NCBI GenBank assembly: GCA_026392265.1
Contig: JAPLCL010000084.1
Location: forward strand, 1-23,179
From: Actinomycetota bacterium
GTDB taxonomy: Bacteria; Actinomycetota; Thermoleophilia; UBA2241
DNA length: 23,179 bases
Reading direction: 5' to 3'
Below are positions 1 through 7,120 of this stretch, piece by piece; within the stretch, counting starts at the first letter, position 1, and each line of letters starts with the position of its first letter. The position numbers and the translations under genes are program-made. Under the pieces are notes generated by a model. The model searched no databases, was not told the origin of the DNA, and was given only the letters and a program-made list of their open reading frames with translations.

Positions 1-42
1 AATCGTGGGTCGGCTGCTGAGATCCTGGTCACCTGGCCAGTC

Positions 43-89
43 AGAAGACTGCCCACGTGACGGGCTGGAAGACTCCCCCCGTGACGGGC
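43..89. repeat. Imperfect tandem repeat, two 23-bp units with period 24
   Basis: Two copies (43-65 and 67-89) agree at 20 of 23 positions and both end in the identical 10-mer CGTGACGGGC. They lie about 130 bp upstream of the first gene. The role is unknown. The position would allow paired regulator sites, but no promoter hexamers were identified beside them. Confidence 0.55.
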
Positions 90-216
90 GCGGCCGCGCC
101 GACCACCCTGTACGCTGCTGTCTGTGGTTCGAGCGCGCCTCGGTCACGGAGGCTCGTGGATCGTCTTCGATGGCGGCCACTGCTTCGCGAGACAGAGCCG
201 GGAAGGAGAGATGGAC

Positions 217-936
217 ATGGTGCAGCAGACCATCGTCTGGGCAGCCTTCTGCCTGTTCGCTCTGGGGCTTGCGCTCTGGCTCCCGGGCGCCGGGCGCCTG
301 GCTCTCGGCATCTTCTTCATCATCATGGCGGTCGGCGTCAACGTCGTGTTCGTCCTGGCCGCGCCCGACGCGTTTGTGGACCTCGGCACGAGCGCGCCGC
401 TGCTCTCCCCCTGGGGATGGGTGTTCGAACATGTGGTCGCCAAAGCCCCCGCTGTCTTCGGCCTGCTCGTCGCCAGTTATGAAGTCACGATCGGGCTGAT
501 GATGATCAAGGGTCGTCAGTGGGGAAGCGTCGGCCTGGTCGGCGGCATCGTCTTCCTGCTGGTGATCGCCCCATTGGGTCCGTGGACGGTTCCGAACCTG
601 ATCATGGCGGCTGCGCTCGGCGCCATTCTCCTGCGCGATCCGCGGCTTCCGTCGAGCCTCCGGGGTGTCTCGTCGGGGCCTCCAAACGCCAGACGGGTCC
701 ACCTTGGCAAGGACAGCGCGCAAAAGGGAGTGCCGGCAGGTGGAGCGCGTCAGCGCCAAGGTGCTCTGGGCCAACATGGGGCTGCTGTTCTGTCTGTCGC
801 TGGTGCCGTTCGGCACGGCGTGGATGGGCGAGACGCACTTCGCTCCGGGCCCGACAGCCGTCTACGCCGGCGTGCTGCTGGCGTCGTCCCTTGCCTACTG
901 GCTGTTACAGAGCGCGATCCTGGCCACGCAGGGTAG
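217..936 (+). CDS. Small integral membrane protein with an aberrant C-terminus
   Basis: The first 150 or so residues form about four hydrophobic segments with short loops, typical of small uncharacterised actinobacterial membrane proteins. I do not recognise a named family. ATG 217 is preferred because AAGGAG ends 8 bases before it; ATG 211 is in frame but too close to that site. After about residue 145 the protein loses membrane character and becomes rich in Gly, Arg and Ala. From about base 740 this frame runs out of phase through sequence that encodes a TMEM175-type channel in another frame. The natural stop was therefore probably lost in a deletion and the last 90 or so residues are likely out-of-frame read-through. 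The protein may still be made; its function is unknown. Confidence 0.5.
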   Translation: MVQQTIVWAAFCLFALGLALWLPGAGRLALGIFFIIMAVGVNVVFVLAAPDAFVDLGTSAPLLSPWGWVFEHVVAKAPAVFGLLVASYEVTIGLMMIKGRQWGSVGLVGGIVFLLVIAPLGPWTVPNLIMAAALGAILLRDPRLPSSLRGVSSGPPNARRVHLGKDSAQKGVPAGGARQRQGALGQHGAAVLSVAGAVRHGVDGRDALRSGPDSRLRRRAAGVVPCLLAVTERDPGHAG

Positions 937-1138
937 GGACTCGCTCCTTGGGAGAGCCCTGGGCAAAGACCGCAAGGGCAAGGCGACGCTCGCGATCCTG
1001 GTGCTGGCCGTCGCCTGCGCGTTCTGGGTGCCGCTCCTCACGGCCGCGCTCTGCGGGGTGGTCGACGTGATCTGGGTGGTCCCGGATCGGCGCATCGAGC
1101 GAGAACTTGCCGGCGCCGAAGGTGCGGCCGGGGAGTAG
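665..1138 (+). pseudogene. TMEM175/DUF1211 family potassium channel, N-terminally truncated
   Basis: From about residue 26 the product matches the C-terminal two thirds of bacterial TMEM175 (DUF1211) proteins: the VLWANMGLLFCLSLVPF segment, then TAWMGE followed by HFAP, a further helix, the GKDRKGK loop, a last helix pair and a PDRRIER end. Family members are about 200 residues and begin with the first helix carrying the FSDGVFA motif, which forms the channel filter region. That helix is missing. The GTG at 665 is only the first possible start in the frame and has no clear ribosome site. The first 25 residues do not look like the family. I read this as a deletion remnant that brought the channel 3' part next to the preceding membrane gene. 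A functional channel is unlikely. Confidence 0.7.
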
Positions 1139-1151
1139 GGGAGTAGCGGAG

Positions 1152-1175
1152 CACGCGCGCTGACAGATGCGCGTG
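1152..1175. terminator. Inverted repeat between convergent genes
   Basis: Perfect 7-bp arms CACGCGC and GCGCGTG with a 10-base loop sit between the 3' ends of the TMEM175 remnant and the MarR gene. There is no T-tract on either side, so a bidirectional terminator role is only plausible. Confidence 0.35.
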
Positions 1176-1186
1176 AAGCCCTCGGG

Positions 1187-1645
1187 TCACTCCGAGAGGG
1201 CGATGCGGCGGGCGAGGGCCTGGCCTGACGGTGACCCGTCGACGAAGGCACGGAGGAAGCCCAACGTGACACCGATGTCGGGGCCGGCCAGCGCGTCGAT
1301 GGTCGCGTACATGGCCTCTTCGAGCGCCGCCACTTCCCGTGAAAGCCGCTCGCCTTCAGGCGTGAGCGTGAGCTCTACCGCGCGCCCATCCGTGGCGCCT
1401 GGACGACGATCGACCAGGCCACGCGCCACAATTCGGTCTACCAGGCGGCTGGGGCTGGATCCGCTCTCGCACACGAGCAGTGACCCGAGTCCGTTCAGGG
1501 AAAGTGGGCCGTGATCAGCCAACACGCGCAGCACCTCTGCCTGGGAGGGCGTAAGCCCAAAGGGGCGCAGCTGGTGTGCCAGCTGCCGCTTGCCCTCAAG
1601 CTCCGCAGCGAGTACGAGATAGCGAAGTTCCTCCGCGGTGCGCAT
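1187..1645 (-). CDS. MarR family transcriptional regulator
   Basis: A 152-residue protein with the usual MarR size and layout: an N-terminal dimerisation helix, a winged helix-turn-helix core at about residues 32-100 (LTPSQAEVLRVL, then the recognition part around CESGSSPSRLVDRIVARGLV), the wing with RRPGATDGRAVELTLTPEG, and a C-terminal dimerisation helix. Such dimers bind palindromes and usually release them on binding a small phenolic or lipophilic ligand. It lies 42 bp downstream of the lactonase-like gene in the same direction and is probably co-transcribed with it. The inverted repeat overlapping the upstream promoter (2575-2606) is the obvious candidate operator, which would make the pair autoregulated. 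The ligand is unknown. Confidence 0.9.
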   Translation of the reverse strand: MRTAEELRYLVLAAELEGKRQLAHQLRPFGLTPSQAEVLRVLADHGPLSLNGLGSLLVCESGSSPSRLVDRIVARGLVDRRPGATDGRAVELTLTPEGERLSREVAALEEAMYATIDALAGPDIGVTLGFLRAFVDGSPSGQALARRIALSE

Positions 1646-1687
1646 GACGGATCTCCTGGCCTGCGGCAGCCGGTGTATGACCCCCCT

Positions 1688-2554
1688 TCACCGCACGAAG
1701 GCCTTGCTGAGCTCGCCTTCCGCATCAGGGTCATGCGTGGCCAGAACCACCAGGCCGCCAAGGTTACGACGCAACTCGTTCATCATAGCGGTGGTCTGCT
1801 GCAACTGCTTGCGATCACCCGCTCCGGGGACGTGACCGCTTTCGAGCAAGGGCGCTGCAAAGGTGAGGTCTCCCACCAAAGCCAGAGCCGGCTGTCCGGG
1901 CCGGCGCACGACCAGTGACAGGGAACCGGGGGTGTGCCCCGGCGTCGGGATCAAGACAAGGCTCCCGTCATCGAAGAGATCGTGCGCGGTGGTGAACGGC
2001 CTGAGAGCCCGCTCCGTGGTCGGTGCGGGCGTGACCTTGGTCCACGCAAGACCGGGAAGGTCGATGTGGCGCCGCATGAGCCCGCCGAGCTCCGCGCGCG
2101 GTTGGGCCAGAGTGTCCCATTCGGCCTGGCTCACGTAGATGCGTGCATGGAATAGCTCGGCGAGGCCACCGACGTGATCCTGGTGCAGGTGGGACAGGAT
2201 CACCACGCTGACATCCGACGACTTGTAGCCGAGTCTGCCAAGCCCCGCCGCCATGGTCTGGTCTGCAGGAACGACCGCCTTGGCCGACCGACGGTACATC
2301 GCTCCAGTGATCCCAGCCGGGAAGTAGCTGCCGGGATCTGTGACCGACGCCCGGTCCTGCCCGGTGTCGAAGAGCACCAGCCCTTCACGGTGCTCGATGA
2401 CGAAGAAGTTGATCGGGAGAGGAGGAGTCCATTTGGTCGATGTGAGGAGCCACAGCATCATCGGTTTCCACGTGGCCGCAGCATGGTCGGGACGGACTTG
2501 CACCGAGCCGGTGCTGAACATACCGACTCTGCTGATCGGGGCTGAGGTGGTCAC
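1688..2554 (-). CDS. Metallo-beta-lactamase-fold hydrolase, N-acyl homoserine lactonase-like
   Basis: A 288-residue MBL-fold hydrolase. Metal ligands are complete: HLHQDH at residues 122-127, H207 in TPGHTPGS, D229 in VGDLTF and H274 near the C-terminus. The N-terminal layout (PINFFVIEH, then LFDTGQ, then a variable loop before SHLHQDH) is that of the AttM/AiiA-type lactonase group, so lactone ring opening, including quorum-signal quenching, is a fair guess. The same group contains other esterases and lactonases, so the substrate is not settled. No signal peptide is visible and the enzyme is predicted cytoplasmic. The GTG start at 2554 has a strong AAGGAGG six bases upstream. It is the first gene of a pair with the MarR regulator, which suggests induction by the compound degraded or a relative of it. 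Confidence 0.85.
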   Translation of the reverse strand: MTTSAPISRVGMFSTGSVQVRPDHAAATWKPMMLWLLTSTKWTPPLPINFFVIEHREGLVLFDTGQDRASVTDPGSYFPAGITGAMYRRSAKAVVPADQTMAAGLGRLGYKSSDVSVVILSHLHQDHVGGLAELFHARIYVSQAEWDTLAQPRAELGGLMRRHIDLPGLAWTKVTPAPTTERALRPFTTAHDLFDDGSLVLIPTPGHTPGSLSLVVRRPGQPALALVGDLTFAAPLLESGHVPGAGDRKQLQQTTAMMNELRRNLGGLVVLATHDPDAEGELSKAFVR

Positions 2555-2574
2555 GGGGGTCCTCCTTGAGAATT

Positions 2575-2615
2575 TAGATGACGCGTAGTATATGTCGTGT
2601 CATCTATCGAATCAA
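2575..2615 (-). promoter_or_regulatory. Promoter of the lactonase-marR pair with overlapping operator
   Basis: On the minus strand a -35 of TTGATT (2610-2615) and a -10 of TATACT (2587-2592) are separated by exactly 17 bp. A perfect inverted repeat with arms TAGATGAC (2575-2582) and GTCATCTA (2599-2606) covers the spacer and the expected transcription start. Extending inward, the half-sites share TAGATGACRCG. A bound regulator here would block RNA polymerase. The adjacent MarR is the natural candidate. Confidence 0.72.
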
Positions 2616-2637
2616 GGAAGGGGCTGCGGGTGGCCTC

Positions 2638-2748
2638 CGAGCGCGATGGAACGACGACCTCCAGCCGTTCATCTGGCACAAGACCAGCGACGAAATCCTC
2701 GAGAGCCTTGCCGCCTGTTGCGAGCGGATCTCTGACTCGGGACGCTAG
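2638..2748 (+). pseudogene. C-terminal fragment of an IS630-family transposase
   Basis: The frame starting at 2638 reads into RWNDDLQPFIWHKTSDEIL and ends with CCERISDSGR and a TAG at 2746-2748. This matches the conserved end of IS630-family transposases (RWNDDP.PF.WTKTADEIL...RISDSGH). Only about 36 residues remain. The catalytic DDE core is absent and I see no terminal inverted repeat. The last bases overlap the stop of the GH38 gene on the opposite strand. This marks an old insertion at the boundary between the lactonase pair and the mannoside locus. Confidence 0.75.
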
Positions 2749-5714
2749 GTCAATGGACCCGAGAACTTCACGCCGACGATCTTGTGCCCGGCGACGGGGA
2801 TGGTGACGCCGCCTCGATCATCGCTGCTCAGGAGCGCGATCTCCTCCTCGGCAAGGTCGACCTTCTCAGTGCGGGAGAACCGGCGGAGCGGCCTGACGTC
2901 CAGCGTGATGGTCTCGGGTGAGACGTTGTATCCGCGCATCAGCCAGCCGCTGCCGTCGTCAGTGGCCTTGACGGTGCTGACGACGAATTCGCCGGGCAGG
3001 GGCGCGATGAATGCGCCTTGAGGCGAGATCTCGCCCTCGTGGATTCCCGTCTCGACGGCACGCAGGCCGGTCTGATAGGCCAGCGCCTGCGGATGGGACT
3101 CCCGCCAATCCCCGGCGTGCGGGATGACGGAGTAGTGGTAGCTCCACTTGCCGCGCATCTGCCCCCCGGGTGTCTCGAGCGCGGGACCGGCATGACCCTG
3201 GCGCTCGGGGAGATCGTCGCGGGACAGCCAGCCGACGCAGCGGAGCAGCGTCAGTGCGATCACACTGCTCGTGCCCTCAGGGCCCTTGAGGACCTCGACC
3301 TCCGGCAGGCCACGGTTGGCCACGGTCAGGCCGACCGTCCCGTCGGACACGTCCACGAAGGCCCGCTGCGGGACCTCGGGGCGAGGATCCTCCAGCCAGC
3401 CCTCACCCTTCTGGGGCACGCCGATATCCCTTCGGACGACCTCAAAGTGGCCGTCGTAGTGCGCCTCCGGCACGACGACGGGCGCCGGGAAGTGCACGCG
3501 CAGTCGGTGGTCCGCCGCCACGTTGTCGACGTTGGTCTGGATGTCGATCCGAGGAACCCCCGGCGGGAGCGTGATCCGGCTCAGGACGGGAATGCGCACC
3601 AGCTTCGTCGAGCGACTACGCCGGTCGGCGGAGAGACCAGCCGGCGCCCTCAGCTCGTACTCGATCTCCAAGGACGGCACCAGCCTGTTCCGGAAGGCCT
3701 TCACCGAGCGCACGCGAGGTGAGAAGGACTCATCGGCCTCGGGAGGCGAGTAGTTGTACTCGTCACCTGCGTCCCCACCATCCACCAGCCGGTTGAGCCC
3801 CGCGTACACCGTGTTCGTGCGCTTGTCGGTGATCGTCAGCGTGCCGTCCGAGCGGACGGCCTCCACCCGGAAGGTCCCGTTCTCGATGACGAAGGGAGGC
3901 TTCGCCTCGTCGCCTCGATCCAGGATCGCGAGCAGCCGCTCACCCAGATCGGTCTGGGCCAGGCGCAGCGCCAGCGGCAGGACACGCCGCAGTACCGGGT
4001 TGATCCCGCCCGCCTCGGCGGCTGGTGGCGCCTCGGCCGGGCGCACCCAGAGCGTGCACCATCCGAGTCCCGGGACCTCCGGGCTCACGAACCGGATGCT
4101 CGAGGCCTTCGGCGTGTGGGCGAGGACGTGGAAGTGCGTGACGCTGGGGTCTGTCTCGTACCGGGCGATCTGCTCCTCGGCCTGGTGCCACTCGGCGATG
4201 TTAGGCTGCCCCTCGTCATCGAGCAAGGCATCGATGGTGACGGTGTCGCCGTCGCGGGAGACCGTCACGCTGACGATCGCGGCCCCCGCCACCCGGCCCT
4301 CGTTGATGGCGCCGATCGTGTCGCGTAGCTCGTGCGTGCTCAGCAGGACGTTGGCCAGCACCTCGTTGCTCGAGCCGACGAACTCGTGCGGGATCACCCG
4401 GGAGTCCGCATCGACGAGCTCGAATGCGGCGACGTCGTCGGGGACATTGACGTCGATCTGCAGGAGGTCGCGGTGGGGGTGGCCAAGCGGATTGAACAGC
4501 ACGACCGCCGAGATCGCGTCGTCTCGCTCGGTGTCCACCGCGCGGGACAGCGCCTGCAGGGCCTGCAGGATGATCTCGTCGGCGATCTGGTCGACCTGGT
4601 CGAAGCGCACCTCCATCTCGTCGTGCACCTGGTCGATGGAGCAGCCACAGATCGAGTCGTGCGCGTGATTCTCCATCAGCAGCCGCCAAGCCTGACGGAG
4701 GAGCGGGGCGACGTCCCTTATCCGGTTGGAGGCGAGGGCGTCGGGCGACGAGAGCGACCGCTGCTCGGCGATCATGTTCTCGGCGAACACGCTGAACGGC
4801 TCCGCCCACTTCTCGAGCAGGGTCTCACAGTGATGGTTGCGCTGCTTGATCCACATGCGCGTGGACAGCACCCCGGGGAGCAGATGGGCGATCTCACACG
4901 CCCGCAGCTCGCCCCGGATGGTGGGCAACGACTCCTCCCGACCCGCGATCTGGGCGACCATGCCCTGGATGTAGGCCGGCAGCGTCGAGTGGATGACCTT
5001 CGTGTCGGGTAGGTGCGCATCGGCGAAGGCGATCGCGCCCGATGTGTAAGGGGAGGGCTCCATGTGGTCGGTGCCCAGCATGATCAGGCGGTCATCCACC
5101 GCGGAGTGCGCGGCCAGGGAGTCGGCGGCGACGGCGAGCTGCCGGGTGAACAGCTCGTGATCGTGCACCAGCAGGTTGGCTCCGTTCCCGTACCCGTTGC
5201 GCAGGTAGGCCAGCAGGATCCTGGAACCGTCCGGGGACTCCCACCAGAGCTCGGTGGGGAAGTCCCCGACGCCGCGCCACAGGGCGGCGGCCTCGATGCC
5301 GAACCCCGTGAGGATCTGGGGGATCTGGCCGGGATGGCCGAACGGGTCGGGGATGTACCCGACCGGCATCCCGGGGCCGAACCGGCGCGTCGTGCGCGCG
5401 CCCTCGAGCAAGTTGCGGATGTGTGCTTCGGGACTGACCAGGAACATGTCCGGCAGGATGTGCCACGGTCCAATGAGGATGCGCCCGTCACGGATGTGCC
5501 GCCGCAGCACGTCCTCCTTCTCCGGTCGCACCTGCAGGTAGTCGTCGAGGACGATGGTCTGGCCGTCGAGCATGAAGTGCCGGTACTCGGGGTCCTCGTC
5601 GAGGATGTCGAGCAGCTTGTCGATGAGATGGACGAGCTTCAGGCGGAACTGCTGGAAGGTCAGATACCACTCGCGGTCCCAATGGGTGTGCGAGATGACG
5701 TGCAGCGTCTGCAC
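2745..5714 (-). CDS. GH38 alpha-mannosidase-type glycoside hydrolase (MngB-like)
   Basis: A 989-residue retaining alpha-mannosidase-type enzyme. Numbering from GTG 5714, the zinc-site motif HTHWDREW gives H11 and D13, the nucleophile is D123 in IPDPFGHPGQ, and the second zinc region is H352-D353 in ENHAHDSICG. This motif set resembles bacterial mannosylglycerate hydrolase (MngB) and cytosolic alpha-mannosidases. A central helical domain and a long C-terminal beta-rich region follow, as usual in GH38. The open frame extends to 5885, but GTG 5714 is chosen: AGGAG lies just upstream, the protein then begins six residues before the catalytic motif, and it avoids overlapping the symporter gene (23-bp gap). 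With no signal peptide it should act in the cytoplasm on a small imported mannoside. The exact linkage is unknown. Confidence 0.88.
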   Translation of the reverse strand: MQTLHVISHTHWDREWYLTFQQFRLKLVHLIDKLLDILDEDPEYRHFMLDGQTIVLDDYLQVRPEKEDVLRRHIRDGRILIGPWHILPDMFLVSPEAHIRNLLEGARTTRRFGPGMPVGYIPDPFGHPGQIPQILTGFGIEAAALWRGVGDFPTELWWESPDGSRILLAYLRNGYGNGANLLVHDHELFTRQLAVAADSLAAHSAVDDRLIMLGTDHMEPSPYTSGAIAFADAHLPDTKVIHSTLPAYIQGMVAQIAGREESLPTIRGELRACEIAHLLPGVLSTRMWIKQRNHHCETLLEKWAEPFSVFAENMIAEQRSLSSPDALASNRIRDVAPLLRQAWRLLMENHAHDSICGCSIDQVHDEMEVRFDQVDQIADEIILQALQALSRAVDTERDDAISAVVLFNPLGHPHRDLLQIDVNVPDDVAAFELVDADSRVIPHEFVGSSNEVLANVLLSTHELRDTIGAINEGRVAGAAIVSVTVSRDGDTVTIDALLDDEGQPNIAEWHQAEEQIARYETDPSVTHFHVLAHTPKASSIRFVSPEVPGLGWCTLWVRPAEAPPAAEAGGINPVLRRVLPLALRLAQTDLGERLLAILDRGDEAKPPFVIENGTFRVEAVRSDGTLTITDKRTNTVYAGLNRLVDGGDAGDEYNYSPPEADESFSPRVRSVKAFRNRLVPSLEIEYELRAPAGLSADRRSRSTKLVRIPVLSRITLPPGVPRIDIQTNVDNVAADHRLRVHFPAPVVVPEAHYDGHFEVVRRDIGVPQKGEGWLEDPRPEVPQRAFVDVSDGTVGLTVANRGLPEVEVLKGPEGTSSVIALTLLRCVGWLSRDDLPERQGHAGPALETPGGQMRGKWSYHYSVIPHAGDWRESHPQALAYQTGLRAVETGIHEGEISPQGAFIAPLPGEFVVSTVKATDDGSGWLMRGYNVSPETITLDVRPLRRFSRTEKVDLAEEEIALLSSDDRGGVTIPVAGHKIVGVKFSGPLT

Positions 5715-5737
5715 AGGGTCTCCTACGTCAGTGGTCC

Positions 5738-7120
5738 CTAGGACGTCTCGAGCTGGACTGCCATCTGGTGCTTCTCTTCGACGGCGGACTGGATCTCGCG
5801 TTCCTTCGTGTGGTTGACCGGCAGGCGTCTGAGCAGTAGCACGCCGATTAGGAGGATCAGTCCCGGAACCAGTCCCGCCCCCCACCGGACCGCCTGGACC
5901 GTCTCAGGGGCGTGCGGGTCGCTCGCCGTGTAGCCGGTGATCGCCAGCAGGGCGCTGAGGACGAGCTGCTGGGTGTACTGAGCGGGGACCAGGAACATCG
6001 CGAGCACTCCCCGGACCACACCCGGTTGCCGTTTCCCGCTCTGCAGCTCGAGGTGGTCCACCATCAGCCCCTGCATCGGGTTGCCGATGGCTGAGCTGAA
6101 CGCGTACCCCGCCAGAATGACCAGGTAGGTCGCGGCAGCGACCCAGTAGTTGACGGAGAAGGTCAATGTCAGGTGCCCTACCACGGCGAGCAGGAGCCCC
6201 CGCCACATGGTCTCCTTGGACCCGTACTTCCGGACCAGGATGATGATGAACGGGAACATGATCATCTGTACGATGCCGGTCAGCAGGTCCGGGATCGCCA
6301 CCTTCAGCCCGGAGACCCCCAGGACGTTGTCCATGTAGTAGAGGTAGCCGTTGTAGTAGCTGCCGGTTCCCGCCTGGATGAAGATGAAGGCCCCGACGAA
6401 GATCCTGAAGGTCCGATCGCGGAAGAGCTCCTTGCCCAGGGCCCAGAGCTGGGGCAATCCTTGGGTGACCTCCACGTGGCGGTAGAACTCCGGGTCCTCC
6501 CTGACGAAGTAGGACCCGATCCACACGAGCAGCAGGCCGAACGCGATCGTCGCGGTGATGACGGCCACGATCGTGCCGCGGCTGTAGTCGCCAGTCAGCA
6601 GCCACAGCGGGATCTGGCCGCCGATGAAGATCGGGATCATGTTCACGTAGCTGGCGATCACCTGCACCTGTGTGCGCTCGCCCATGTTGATGAAAGCGTT
6701 GACCGTGAATGCGACGAAGCTGACCTGCATCATCGCCTGGGCGACCTCGTAGATCAGCAGCAGGGCCAGCAGGTACCCGGAGATGACGAGATCCGACCAG
6801 CTCGGCGACGCGAACAGCATGCCCACGGCGGAGAAGGCCATGACGGGGATCGCCCAACGGATCACGTGTCGGTACTTGCCGCGCCCCTTGACGTAAGGGT
6901 GCTTGTCGGCCGCGTACCCGACCATCGGGACGTTGATCGCGTTCCAGACGAGGAAGATGAAGAAGACCACGCCGTAGTAGGCCGGGTTGAGCCCGATGAC
7001 GTCGGTGTAGAACTTCATCAGGGCGCCGGTCACCACCACCATGACCAGCGAGGAACCGCCGGAGATCAGACTGAAGAGGATCTTGCGCTTCATCGTGTAG
7101 TACTGCTGCGTCTCGCTCAT
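5738..7120 (-). CDS. GPH-family (glycoside-pentoside-hexuronide) cation symporter
   Basis: A 460-residue protein with about twelve hydrophobic helices and the features of the GPH/MelB-type branch of the major facilitator superfamily: an N-terminal LISGGSSLVMVVVTGALMKF helix, a Tyr-Thr-Asp (YTD) segment after it, the NVPMVGYAADKH loop after helix 2 and the KGRGKYRHVIRW cytoplasmic stretch. These carriers bring in intact oligosaccharides or glycosides with H+ or Na+ and do not phosphorylate them. Its ATG overlaps the stop of the upstream GH38 gene (ATGA), and the second GH38 gene follows after 23 bp. The likely cargo is therefore the mannoside cut by the two hydrolases. There is no PTS gene nearby, so phosphorylation must follow cleavage. 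Confidence 0.9.
   Translation of the reverse strand: MSETQQYYTMKRKILFSLISGGSSLVMVVVTGALMKFYTDVIGLNPAYYGVVFFIFLVWNAINVPMVGYAADKHPYVKGRGKYRHVIRWAIPVMAFSAVGMLFASPSWSDLVISGYLLALLLIYEVAQAMMQVSFVAFTVNAFINMGERTQVQVIASYVNMIPIFIGGQIPLWLLTGDYSRGTIVAVITATIAFGLLLVWIGSYFVREDPEFYRHVEVTQGLPQLWALGKELFRDRTFRIFVGAFIFIQAGTGSYYNGYLYYMDNVLGVSGLKVAIPDLLTGIVQMIMFPFIIILVRKYGSKETMWRGLLLAVVGHLTLTFSVNYWVAAATYLVILAGYAFSSAIGNPMQGLMVDHLELQSGKRQPGVVRGVLAMFLVPAQYTQQLVLSALLAITGYTASDPHAPETVQAVRWGAGLVPGLILLIGVLLLRRLPVNHTKEREIQSAVEEKHQMAVQLETS

Noticed and set aside
3018..5741. Long plus-strand frames opposite the GH38 gene (up to 304 residues)
   Set aside because: They are antisense shadows of a high-GC gene whose minus-strand product has complete GH38 motifs; the shadow products show no domains.
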